A stretch of DNA of 10,477 nucleotides from NCBI GenBank assembly GCA_038240335.1, contig JBBSDV010000114.1, positions 1 to 10,477 on the forward strand. Direction: 5' to 3'. How positions within the stretch are numbered: position 1 is the stretch's first letter; each line of letters opens with the position of its first letter. A program made the position numbers and the translations under genes. This document shows, in pieces, positions 1 to 6,891 of the stretch. This DNA comes from JBBSDV01 sp038240335 (GTDB lineage Bacteria; Chloroflexota; Dehalococcoidia; DSTF01; JACRBR01). The notes beneath the pieces are model-generated. The model was given only the letters and a program-made list of their open reading frames with translations, searched no databases and was not told the origin of the DNA.

Positions 1-6
1 AGATTC

Positions 7-27
7 GAGGTGGAAGCTGGGAGCTAA
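7..27. repeat. Degenerate purine-rich heptad repeat at the left edge
   Basis: Three consecutive 7-mers can be read as GAGGTGG, AAGCTGG and GAGCTAA. GAGGTGG also occurs on the minus strand of the much clearer heptad array at 10093-10148, and AAGCTGG resembles AGGCTGG there, so this may be the worn end of an element of the same family cut by the window edge. It is short and degenerate, so the call is weak. The rest of positions 1-198 holds no gene I can support. Confidence 0.3.
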
Positions 28-97
28 CGCGCCCCGGCCGCCTGCTCGTCGCGGAGAGCCTGCTCGCCTTGGAAGGTGTCGGGGGTGTCCTCCGAAG

Positions 98-147
98 ATT
101 GTCTGCCACTTCATAGTCTGGCCAATCAGGCGAGGAAGTCAGACAAT
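98..147. repeat. Inverted repeat, 13-bp stem with 2-nt bulge
   Basis: The left arm at 98-112 reads ATTGTCTGCCACTTC and the right arm at 135-147 reads GAAGTCAGACAAT. They pair over 13 bp with a two-base CC bulge on the left and a 22-nt loop at 113-134. It lies 51 bp beyond the stop codon of the minus-strand gene that ends at 199. Neither strand has a T-tract next to the stem, so it is not a textbook intrinsic terminator. It could be an mRNA 3'-end structure, a protein binding site or a small palindromic repeat. Confidence 0.55.
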
Positions 148-198
148 GCCATCGACGGCTTCTCGTCACGCACTAAAGAATCGGCAAACGCAGACGCA

Positions 199-1494
199 CT
201 ACGAAGCCAGGCGAAGCATCGACGGCGCGGATTCTTGCTTGCCCGCAGCGAAGCCGACCGCTCGCTCTAGTATGGCAGCAGTCGGCGCGAACGATTCATG
301 CTCGTACGCGGCACGATCGAGAAGATAGCGCGTCGCCATCGCGACGACGCTGCGGGTCGAGAGCGTTCGCTGCTCGAGCAGGTCCGCAAGCCCGCGCATC
401 GACTCGGCGTCGAAGACGTTAGCCCCACGAAGCCGGTTCTCGATGAACGTCCGGAGCGCCGCATCGCGTAGTTCCGAGACGTCGACGTTGTACGTCAGGG
501 CCTCTCGCAGCGTTGAGGGCAGCGCAGCTCCGACGTCGCCGAAGAGCACGGTTGACGCTCGCCACGGCACCTCGATCCGCTCGCCGCTCCGCAGCAGGAT
601 CAAGCCCGTGTGCGTGCGGCCGGGGATCAGCCAAAGACGGGCGAGTTGTGTCAACGCCGCGGGATTCGACGCCGCATCATAGACGATCATCATGCCGCCG
701 CACGCCGCGAACGGCGCCGGCGCAACATAGAATCGCGCCTCCTCGTCATACGCGGGCAGCACGTCCGATTCGTGCACGCCGCCGGCAAACGCCACGCACG
801 GTCGCTCTATGCTCGCCCACTGCGAAAACTCTTCGTGGGCGCGAAGCACCTCGCGGTCACCACCCGTCGTCTCCGACGGATCGTCGCTCGAATGGTGGTA
901 GCGGCCGTCGAACACCCGGACGACGGAGCCGGCCGCATAAAGCGCGTACGGCACCGTAATCTCGCTCTTCAGCGTGGCGCTCAGGACGCCCGCGACAGCC
1001 GATTGCTCGTCGAACGCGAGTCCACGGATCGCGAGCGTCGCATCGCCGGCGATCGCCTGTCCGATCTCGCTCGCCGCCTCCGGCGCGATCGCGGAAGCTT
1101 CAAGCGCCGCTTCCAGGTTCGACCGATCGATGGGCGGCGCGTCGCCGATCTCGGCCAGGCGCTCGAAGTCGGGTAGCGCCACCGGCAGGGGACCGGCATA
1201 TCGCGTGCGCTGCCGCGCCGATTCCACGCGCGCTAGGCCAGCCGCGGTGAGATGGACGCGGCCCGTGCGCTCGAAGTTCGATTGCGCCGAATCAAGGCTG
1301 ATCAGCCCCGCCGCCTTCAGCGACGCGACGATCTCGACGGCGACGCCGTCCCGCACGCGCCAGTGGCGGGCCAGTTCCGCCGCGTTCATCGCCCCGACGT
1401 ACGAGAGCGTGCGTATCGCGTGCTCGGTCACGACGGTAGGCGGCAGATGCAAGTCTGCCATCGTGCTCGGTGTAAACGTCTGCGTAGTATCCAT
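199..1494 (-). CDS. Winged-helix protein with a degenerate AAA+ ATPase-like domain
   Basis: This 431-residue protein has no enzymatic function I can assign. Residues about 15-108 form a winged-helix region (HAIRTLSYVGAMNAAELARHW, then LTAAGLARVE, ending YAGPLPVALPDF). It closely resembles the N-terminal module of a known family of wHTH-AAA+ ATPases, where it ends in a YVGPAPVPL-like motif. The rest keeps that family's outline: VPYALYAAGSVVRVFD at 181-195, RFYVAP at 254-259, GGMMIVYDA at 266-274, RLWLIPG at 286-292, EVPW at 308-311. However, the Walker A position (about 155-165, RGLAFDEQS) has no GxxGxGK[ST], Walker B reads IVYD instead of LIDD, and the sensor-1 position reads LFGDVG without Asn. 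I infer a pseudo-ATPase acting as a DNA-binding or scaffold protein. The ATG at 1494 is chosen because GAGAGG lies 5 nt upstream; an in-frame extension to 1704 would overlap the divergent gene. The family assignment is from memory. Confidence 0.8.
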   Translation of the reverse strand: MDTTQTFTPSTMADLHLPPTVVTEHAIRTLSYVGAMNAAELARHWRVRDGVAVEIVASLKAAGLISLDSAQSNFERTGRVHLTAAGLARVESARQRTRYAGPLPVALPDFERLAEIGDAPPIDRSNLEAALEASAIAPEAASEIGQAIAGDATLAIRGLAFDEQSAVAGVLSATLKSEITVPYALYAAGSVVRVFDGRYHHSSDDPSETTGGDREVLRAHEEFSQWASIERPCVAFAGGVHESDVLPAYDEEARFYVAPAPFAACGGMMIVYDAASNPAALTQLARLWLIPGRTHTGLILLRSGERIEVPWRASTVLFGDVGAALPSTLREALTYNVDVSELRDAALRTFIENRLRGANVFDAESMRGLADLLEQRTLSTRSVVAMATRYLLDRAAYEHESFAPTAAILERAVGFAAGKQESAPSMLRLAS

Positions 1495-1515
1495 CGCCAC
1501 CTCTCGGTGAGTATC
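1495..1515 (-). promoter_or_regulatory. RBS and possible -10 box of the winged-helix gene
   Basis: Reading the minus strand, GAGAGG (1505-1500) lies 5 nt before the ATG at 1494 and decides the start. GATACT (1515-1510) lies 15 nt before the ATG and could be a -10 element; no good -35 is visible. The 132-bp gap is shared with the divergent glycosyltransferase-like gene. Confidence 0.4.
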
Positions 1516-1614
1516 GGCAGGTCCACCTCTTTGCCCCATGCGCTTGAAGCGATCTCGGGGAAACGGCGCACGATCTTCGGGAACTACCGAAGCGTACGCA
1601 TCCTCTTCGGCCGC

Positions 1615-1626
1615 CATACTGCCCGC
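1615..1626 (+). promoter_or_regulatory. Candidate leaderless promoter: CATACT six bases before ATG
   Basis: CATACT at 1615-1620 is followed by exactly six bases and then the ATG at 1627. Transcription starting about 7 nt after the -10 box would begin at the start codon. No Shine-Dalgarno sequence and no convincing -35 is visible. The gene starting at 2840 has the same arrangement. Confidence 0.4.
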
Positions 1627-2733
1627 ATGAAGGCATTCGATGCGTGGCCCTCGACGCTGTCGTACCCGCGCGCGCTCGTCGTTGGCTCGCCGCGGCAGCC
1701 CCATAACGTTGGTTCATCCGGGTTGCTCGAGGCGCTCGCCCACGACGTTGAGTTCACGCGCCACGACGTGCGGGCGCCGCTTGTGGAGTCGTTGACCGCG
1801 TATCGCGCGGCCGCGCGCGCCATTCGCGCCGGCGACGCGGAAATCGTCCATTTGTTCGATGCCCGACTCGCCGTTGCCGGGCTGATGATGCAGCGGCACC
1901 TCCGTGTTCCTGTGAGTGTCACGGTGTCGCCCCTCGACCTGGAGTCAAGAAGCCCCTGGGCGAATCTGGCGATGCGCGCGGTCCGCAATCTCGACCTGGC
2001 GTTCGTTCCAGAATCCGCCGCGCACCAGATGCGCATTCGCGCGCCTCACGTCCCACTGTCCGTTGTGCCGCCGGCCGCCAGCGTGCTGCCGTGGCCGTCG
2101 AAGCGCCGGCTCGCGTCCGTCCGGCGCGCACTCGGGCGCGTGCAGGCGGGACGTCTCATCGTTGCGATGCCCTGGCCGCAGAATCGGAATGACCTCCGCT
2201 GGTTTCGTGACTTCATCCAACCACAGCTGGTCGACGCGCCGCTCTGCCTGCTGCTCGGCGTGCCCAGTCGGCGCGAAGCGCGTCTGCTGCTCGGCGCGAC
2301 GGGCTCGCTGCCCGAGTTTCGTATTCTGACTGCGCCCGTAGACGCCGATACGATTGCGGCCGTCGCGCGATGCGTCGATGCGTTTGTCGCGCCGTCGCGC
2401 CTCGATGCGAGCACTGTCGCGGCGGTGAATGAGCTCACAATTGCGCTGTCCTGTTCCGGCCTGCCGCTCGTAACGAACGCCGTCGATGCCGCCCTGGTCC
2501 TCGCCCACGAGCGGAGCGGATTCCTTGTCGATCCAGGAGACGATCGCGGATTCGTTCAGACACTGAACGCAGTCCTCGCCTTGCCCGCCATCCAGCGCCA
2601 GGCGCTCGGCGCCGAATTCGCCCGCTTCGCCCTCGAGCGTTGGTCCTGGGCCGCGCCCGCCGCAATCTACGCCGAGCGCTTCGCCACGCTCGTTGGCCGG
2701 CCGCAGATACCGCTCGCACTGCGGGCGGCATGA
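1627..2733 (+). CDS. GT-B (GT4-like) glycosyltransferase-like protein
   Basis: The protein has 368 residues, a usual length for GT4-type enzymes, which move a sugar from a nucleotide sugar to a lipid, glycan or protein acceptor. The N-terminal half has a Rossmann-like start (PRALVVGSPRQPHNVGSSG, residues about 14-32) and the GT-B-like segment AEIVHLFDARLAVAG. The C-terminal half has VDAFVAPSRLDAS, SGLPLVTNAVDA and HERSGFLVDPGDD, which match the donor-binding half (PSR.E, GLPVV, GxLVxPGD). The usual E-x7-E motif is not intact: the first Glu position reads Asp and the second appears to be Ala in IALSCSGLP. The enzyme may therefore be divergent or inactive. I start at the ATG at 1627 because the longer in-frame reading would run across the divergent gene. 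It appears monocistronic, with an intrinsic terminator 8 bp after its stop. No signal peptide or membrane segment is seen, and the acceptor is unknown. Confidence 0.78.
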   Translation: MKAFDAWPSTLSYPRALVVGSPRQPHNVGSSGLLEALAHDVEFTRHDVRAPLVESLTAYRAAARAIRAGDAEIVHLFDARLAVAGLMMQRHLRVPVSVTVSPLDLESRSPWANLAMRAVRNLDLAFVPESAAHQMRIRAPHVPLSVVPPAASVLPWPSKRRLASVRRALGRVQAGRLIVAMPWPQNRNDLRWFRDFIQPQLVDAPLCLLLGVPSRREARLLLGATGSLPEFRILTAPVDADTIAAVARCVDAFVAPSRLDASTVAAVNELTIALSCSGLPLVTNAVDAALVLAHERSGFLVDPGDDRGFVQTLNAVLALPAIQRQALGAEFARFALERWSWAAPAAIYAERFATLVGRPQIPLALRAA

Positions 2734-2740
2734 CCAATCG

Positions 2741-2772
2741 CGTCGGAGCTTCGGCCCGACGGTTTACCTTTT
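2741..2772 (+). terminator. Intrinsic terminator with UUCG tetraloop
   Basis: The stem CGTCGG(A)GC pairs with GCCCGACG around a TTCG loop, giving a C(UUCG)G tetraloop cap with one bulged A. It is followed by GTTTACCTTTT. It begins 8 bp after the stop codon of the glycosyltransferase-like gene. The T-tract is interrupted but the geometry is that of a Rho-independent terminator, separating this gene from the one at 2840. Confidence 0.7.
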
Positions 2773-2827
2773 CGGTCGCCGTAGCGTTGTCGGATGTGAT
2801 GCTCTTCTCGTAGCCGCGCCGAACGCG

Positions 2828-2839
2828 CATAATCGCGCC
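2828..2839 (+). promoter_or_regulatory. Candidate leaderless promoter: CATAAT six bases before ATG
   Basis: CATAAT (5 of 6 matches to TATAAT) at 2828-2833 is followed by CGCGCC and then the ATG at 2840, placing the expected transcription start at the start codon. A weak TTCTCG lies 17 bp upstream at 2805-2810. There is no Shine-Dalgarno sequence. This supports the 2840 start over in-frame readings further upstream. Confidence 0.5.
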
Positions 2840-5827
2840 ATGAAGCCGCTTGATTCCCACGTTCACCGCCCATTCCGACTCCCATCGCCGGTTCGTGTCG
2901 GCGTGATCGCGGCGATCGCCGTGCTGGCGGCAAGCATCGGCCAAACCGTTGCTTCGCCGGCCTCCGCCCAAACGCCAGATGCCGCGTTCCTCGATCGCGG
3001 CGTCGCCTCGCTGACTCCCGACGAACGCGTCGGCCAGCTCGTGATGGTCAACTTCGTCGGCGACGATGTGAGCGCAACGTCTGACATCGCCACGCTCGTC
3101 CGCGACTACAAGGTGGGCGCGGTCATCGTGACGTCGAGTAACGGCAACGTGATCAATCGCGACGATACCGCCGCGCAGCTGGCAGCGCTGTCGAACGGGC
3201 TGCAGCAGCGCGCGTTCGAGAGCACTCGCCGCAACGACGCGGGAACCGAGTACTACCTGCCGCTTCTTATCGCGACGGACAACGAGGGCGATCTATTTCC
3301 CTTCACGAACGTCACGAACGGCTTCACGCAGGTGCCGAACAACATGACGCTCGGCGCCGCCTGGAGTAAGCAGCACGCCGAGGCGACCGGCGCCATCGTC
3401 GGTAAGGAGCTGTCGGCGGCGGGCATCAACATGCTGCTCGGTCCGGTCGCCGATGTCCTCGACGCGCCGCGATCCGGCGGCAACGGCGATATCGGCATTC
3501 GCTCCTTTGGAGGCGATCCGGCGTGGGTCGGCGAGCTCGGACGCGCCTACGTGCGCGGCGTCCATGCCGGCAGCGGCGGCCGCATGATCACCGTCGCGAA
3601 GCACTTCCCCGGCCACGGCGGCAGCGACCGCGGCACCGACAACGAGGTCCCGACGGTCAACAAATCGCTCGACCAACTGCGCGCCTCAGAGCTCGTGCCG
3701 TTCGCCGAGGTCGATCGCACTGATCCCGATGACCCACTCGGCGTGACCGACGCGATGATGGTCTCACACATCCGCTACCGCAACTTCGTGACGTCGGTGA
3801 GCGCGCCGTTCACGCGGCCGATATCGCTCGACGCGCTCGCGCTGAAGGCACTACTCGCGCTCCCCGAATTTGCCCCGTGGCAAGGTAGCCACATGGTCAT
3901 GAGCGATTCGCTCGGTGTGCCGGCCGTGCGCAAGTGGTACGCCCAGCAGGAAGGACAGTCCGACTTCCCGAACCGCACGATCGTCCGCGACGCGCTGCTC
4001 GCCGGGAGCGACCTGCTGCCCCTGGTTGAGTTCTACCGCGACCCGGACCACCGCGGTTGGAAGGACAATCAGTTGCCGACGATCGAGGACAGCATCACCT
4101 ACATGCGACAGCAGTACGCCGCCGACCCGGACTTTCGCCGGCGCGCGGATGAGGCTGTCCGCCGCATCGTGTCGACCAAGCTCACGCTCTACCCGCAACT
4201 CGCTTTGAAACAGGCAATCGTTGACCGCGCGCAGGCAACGGCCGTTGCCGGCGGCGGCGGCGACGAGATGCGCGCGCTCGCCGAGGACGCGCTGACCATG
4301 ATCGAGCCGCAGACCGCCGACGCGTTTCGCGCGCGGCTGCCGCGCGGCCCGCTCGCTCCAGATAAGGTCGTGATCGTCGAGTGCTGGGCCGATTGCTATC
4401 CCTACCGCGTGAAGTCGAAGCTCGCGTTGCAGGATCGACTGCTCGCGCTCTACGGCCCAGCGGGCAAAGGGCGTATCCATCCTGACGACGTGACGACGAT
4501 CAGTTTCGGCGAGCTCGATGCCTGGATGGCGAAGCCGAACGATCCGGCGAACACGGCGACCGGGACGGCGATGCGCGACGCGTCATGGCTGATCCTCGGC
4601 CTCGCCGAATACAGCGGCGACGGCAGCACCGGCGCCGTGAAGCGGCTGCTCGACACGAGCGCAGTCGATTTCCGGAACAAGAACGTCGTCGCCATCTCCT
4701 ACAACGTCCCCTACCATCTCGATTCGACGGAGGTGAGCAAACTCGCCGCGTATTTCGTCGTCTACAACAAGACCGACGCGGCGATCGACAGCGGCTTCCG
4801 TGCGCTTTTCGGCGACCTGACCGCAAAGGGCCACTCGCCAGTCGATGTGAGCGCGACGTCGTACAGCATCAAGGAGGTCACGCAACCGGATCCCGATCGA
4901 CCATTCCCGGTACACGTCTTTAGCCACGACAATGCGACGGTTAACGAAGCTCGAACGCTGCCGCTCGTTGCTGGACCAGTGCTCGATCACAACGGCAATA
5001 CCGTTGCCGACGGCACGCTGGTAACGTTCGCGTTGGCGAAGGACGACGCACAGCCGATCACGGTGAGCGCGAAAACGAGCGACGGATTCGTGGGCGCGCA
5101 GGTTCCCCTGAACGGCGCCGGCAGCTACCACGCGTCCGCGAGCGTTGCCGGCGTGACATCCAAGCCACTCGCAATCACCGTCGCCGCAAGTGCCGTCTCG
5201 CAGCCGAGCCCCGGCGCGACGATCGAGCCGGAGGCGGTCGCCACGACATCGGACGCAGGTGGCGGGACGAACCGCCCGCTACTGGCGCTCGCACTCGGCT
5301 TGCCACCCGCCGTCGTGCTCACCTTCGTTGCGGCTGTTTGGTACATCCTGCGAAGGCGCCGGCGGCCGGCCGCACCACTCGCCCTCGCGGCCGCCGTCGT
5401 CGACACAAACGGCGCTGTGCCCAGCGGCATCCACGCTCCCGCCCCCGTCGCCGCACCACCCACGGCCCCGCCGCTGCTCCGCGTCGACGTCGAGACGCGG
5501 CGCGTGTACGTCAAGGGCGTCGAGGCGCGGCCACCGTTCTCGAACGATCAGTTCCGATTGCTGTCGTTCCTCTACGAGTGCTCGGGCAAGGTCGTCGGCC
5601 GCGAGACGCTGGTGCAGCACGTTTGGCCGGACGCGCACGCCGAAGGCGTCTCGGAGGAGGCGCTCGACGCGCTCGTTCGCCGCGTCCGTGAGCGCATCGT
5701 CCAGTCCGGCGGCGAACGCTCGTACATCGTCACGCTGCGCGGCCAGGGGTTCCGTCTCGACGTCGACGCCCCGGAGCAATTGGCTGCCGATCCGCCTTCG
5801 CCCTCCCAGCGCGAGCAGCGTCCGTGA
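2840..5827 (+). CDS. Secreted GH3-like domain, transmembrane helix and cytoplasmic OmpR-type winged helix in one protein
   Basis: The protein has 995 residues. Residues 18-43 form a signal peptide with an ASA|Q cleavage site. Residues about 50-440 are a GH3/NagZ-like TIM barrel: ATDNEG, LLGPVADV, KHFPGHG (254-260) and MSDSLGV (354-360), where Asp356 matches the GH3 nucleophile. The NagZ acid/base Asp-Ser-His loop appears as TDNEVP (266-271), with no His, so hydrolysis is doubtful. Residues about 505-690 form an alpha/beta region, and about 690-783 a beta-sandwich-like region (GPVLDHNGNTVADGTLVTF). A Ser/Thr/Gly/Pro linker leads to one transmembrane helix (814-837), then RRRRR (838-842), which places the C-terminus in the cytoplasm. 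A Pro/Ala linker leads to a PhoB/OmpR-type winged helix (about 880-974: FSNDQFRLLSFL, GRETLVQHVW, YIVTLRGQGFRL). I infer a membrane one-component regulator sensing a glycan or cell-wall ligand. Its topology is opposite to ToxR/CadC. It has no internal stop and overlaps ogt by 4 bp. Confidence 0.88.
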   Translation: MKPLDSHVHRPFRLPSPVRVGVIAAIAVLAASIGQTVASPASAQTPDAAFLDRGVASLTPDERVGQLVMVNFVGDDVSATSDIATLVRDYKVGAVIVTSSNGNVINRDDTAAQLAALSNGLQQRAFESTRRNDAGTEYYLPLLIATDNEGDLFPFTNVTNGFTQVPNNMTLGAAWSKQHAEATGAIVGKELSAAGINMLLGPVADVLDAPRSGGNGDIGIRSFGGDPAWVGELGRAYVRGVHAGSGGRMITVAKHFPGHGGSDRGTDNEVPTVNKSLDQLRASELVPFAEVDRTDPDDPLGVTDAMMVSHIRYRNFVTSVSAPFTRPISLDALALKALLALPEFAPWQGSHMVMSDSLGVPAVRKWYAQQEGQSDFPNRTIVRDALLAGSDLLPLVEFYRDPDHRGWKDNQLPTIEDSITYMRQQYAADPDFRRRADEAVRRIVSTKLTLYPQLALKQAIVDRAQATAVAGGGGDEMRALAEDALTMIEPQTADAFRARLPRGPLAPDKVVIVECWADCYPYRVKSKLALQDRLLALYGPAGKGRIHPDDVTTISFGELDAWMAKPNDPANTATGTAMRDASWLILGLAEYSGDGSTGAVKRLLDTSAVDFRNKNVVAISYNVPYHLDSTEVSKLAAYFVVYNKTDAAIDSGFRALFGDLTAKGHSPVDVSATSYSIKEVTQPDPDRPFPVHVFSHDNATVNEARTLPLVAGPVLDHNGNTVADGTLVTFALAKDDAQPITVSAKTSDGFVGAQVPLNGAGSYHASASVAGVTSKPLAITVAASAVSQPSPGATIEPEAVATTSDAGGGTNRPLLALALGLPPAVVLTFVAAVWYILRRRRRPAAPLALAAAVVDTNGAVPSGIHAPAPVAAPPTAPPLLRVDVETRRVYVKGVEARPPFSNDQFRLLSFLYECSGKVVGRETLVQHVWPDAHAEGVSEEALDALVRRVRERIVQSGGERSYIVTLRGQGFRLDVDAPEQLAADPPSPSQREQRP

Positions 5828-6375
5828 CGACGCTCCCGACTGCCTACTTCGGCCTGACGGAAAGCGAGATCGGGCCACTGCTCGTCGCCGGCAACGGCAA
5901 GCGGCTGATCGCCGTCAACTTCGGCGTCGATGACGCGCGGCTCGCCGACGCCCTCACCGACCTCCATCGCGAGCTCCACGGCGCGTTCGTGCTCGAGCGT
6001 GATGATGCCCGCGTGCGCACGTTGATGAATCAGGTGCGGGACTACGTCGCCGGCAAGCGCACGACGTTCGACCTCGACCTCGAGCTCTCGTGGATGACGC
6101 CGTTTCGGCGCGACGTGCTTCTCGCCTGCTACGCCGTGCCCCGTGGCGAAGTGGCGACCTACGCCGAGCTCGCAGCCAGGGTCGGCAACCCGCGAGCGGC
6201 CCGCGCCGTCGGCAACGTGATGCGCACGAACCCGATCGCGGTCGTCATCCCGTGCCACCGGATCGTTGGCAGCAATGGCAGCCTCACGGGCTTCGGCGGC
6301 GCCCTCGACATGAAGCAACAGCTCCTCAATCTCGAGGGTGTACGCGACAAGCGCCTCGCCTTCGCGCCGCGCTAA
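5824..6375 (+). CDS. ogt: Methylated-DNA--protein-cysteine S-methyltransferase
   Basis: This 183-residue protein is the suicide enzyme that removes O6-alkyl groups from guanine in DNA by transfer to its own cysteine. The active-site motif IPCHRI is at 142-147, with Cys144 as acceptor, followed by GSNGSLTGFGG. The recognition-helix region reads TYAELAARVGNPRAARAVGNVMRTNP (split here: TYAELAARVG at about 112-121, then NPRAARAVGNVM). Residues 1-88 form the less conserved N-terminal domain. The start is GTG at 5824, whose GTGA overlaps the TGA of the upstream regulator-like gene, so translation is probably coupled. There is no adjacent Ada-type regulator domain; instead the cotranscribed upstream gene ends in a DNA-binding domain. 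All catalytic features look intact. Confidence 0.95.
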   Translation: MTTLPTAYFGLTESEIGPLLVAGNGKRLIAVNFGVDDARLADALTDLHRELHGAFVLERDDARVRTLMNQVRDYVAGKRTTFDLDLELSWMTPFRRDVLLACYAVPRGEVATYAELAARVGNPRAARAVGNVMRTNPIAVVIPCHRIVGSNGSLTGFGGALDMKQQLLNLEGVRDKRLAFAPR

Positions 6376-6395
6376 CTGGCAAACGGCACCTTGTA

Positions 6396-6430
6396 CTAAA
6401 CTCGAACCACAAACGACGAACTACAATGAC
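6396..6430. repeat. Heptad repeat array, left copy (CGAACCA family)
   Basis: Successive 7-mers read CTAAACT, CGAACCA, CAAACGA, CGAACTA and CAATGAC. The 23 bases at 6403-6425 match 6898-6920 at 21 positions. The array fills most of the gap between ogt and the DinB-like gene and contains its candidate -10 box. Heptanucleotide short tandem repeats are known from cyanobacteria, but I do not know this family. Confidence 0.6.
6422..6427 (+). promoter_or_regulatory. Candidate -10 box TACAAT before the DinB-like gene
   Basis: TACAAT matches the -10 consensus at 5 of 6 bases and lies 12 bases before the ATG at 6440, giving a very short leader. It sits inside the heptad array, so the match may be a by-product of the repeat. 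No -35 at normal spacing is evident. Confidence 0.3.
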
Positions 6431-6439
6431 AAACTCGCA

Positions 6440-6891
6440 ATGGCATATCCACCGCTCGACATCACGTCATTCTGGGCGCAGGCCAACGACTCGCTGGTCG
6501 TGCTCAGGAGCGCTTTCCCGACGACAACCTGCGCTGGTCGCCGCGGCCGCGCCTGTGGACCTTCGGCCAGATCCTGCTTCACGTAGCGGAAGGGCGGGAC
6601 AATTGGCTCGCGCAGGTCGTGCGGGACGGCGGCGGGCAACCGACCGCCGGCGTAACGGCGCCATCGAAGCAGCTCATCGAGCATCATCTCCGCCGCAGCT
6701 GGCACCGCCTCGAGCGCTTTCTCGCAGTCCCCGAGCATTTGGCCGCCGAGTACGAAGAGCCGGGCCGCGGCGCCGTGACCGGCCATTGGATCGCGTTCCA
6801 TCTACTGGAGCACGACATCATTCACCGCACAGACCTTCTCCACTACCTCAGCCTGCTCGACATCGATCCAGCGGTCGCCGATAAGGTCTAG
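6440..6891 (+). pseudogene. DinB/DfsB-like metal-binding protein gene with one-base frame change
   Basis: Frame 2 from the ATG at 6440 gives MAYPPLDITSFWAQAN... up to LRSAFP and would stop at 6586. The continuation lies in frame 1 from 6520 (DDNLRWSPRPRLWTFGQ...) to the TAG at 6889-6891. Joined at a -1 shift it gives one coherent 150-residue protein, the usual DinB-superfamily size, with a four-helix look and the three expected metal-ligand histidines: His48 in ILLHVAEGRDNW, then His125 and His129 in LLEHDIIHR. DinB-type proteins bind a divalent metal and some are thiol-dependent transferases; the substrate here is unknown. The shift falls at T-TTC-CCG, a canonical -1 slippery heptamer, and slipping there reproduces exactly the expected residues. 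Three explanations remain: one C lost from a run of four (mutation), an assembly error, or programmed frameshifting. It lies 64 bp after ogt. Confidence 0.65.

Noticed and set aside
24..110. Possible C-terminal coding remnant on the minus strand, ending ALRDEQAAGAR
   Set aside because: The open stretch is only 28 codons, has an in-frame stop upstream at 111-113, no start and no recognised family.
610..1176. Plus-strand open frame (188 codons) opposite the winged-helix gene
   Set aside because: Arginine-rich and featureless, fully antisense to a gene with a coherent domain structure.
1252..1626. In-frame upstream extension of the glycosyltransferase-like gene
   Set aside because: It would overlap the divergent gene and its RBS, is Arg-rich, and family similarity begins only after the ATG at 1627.
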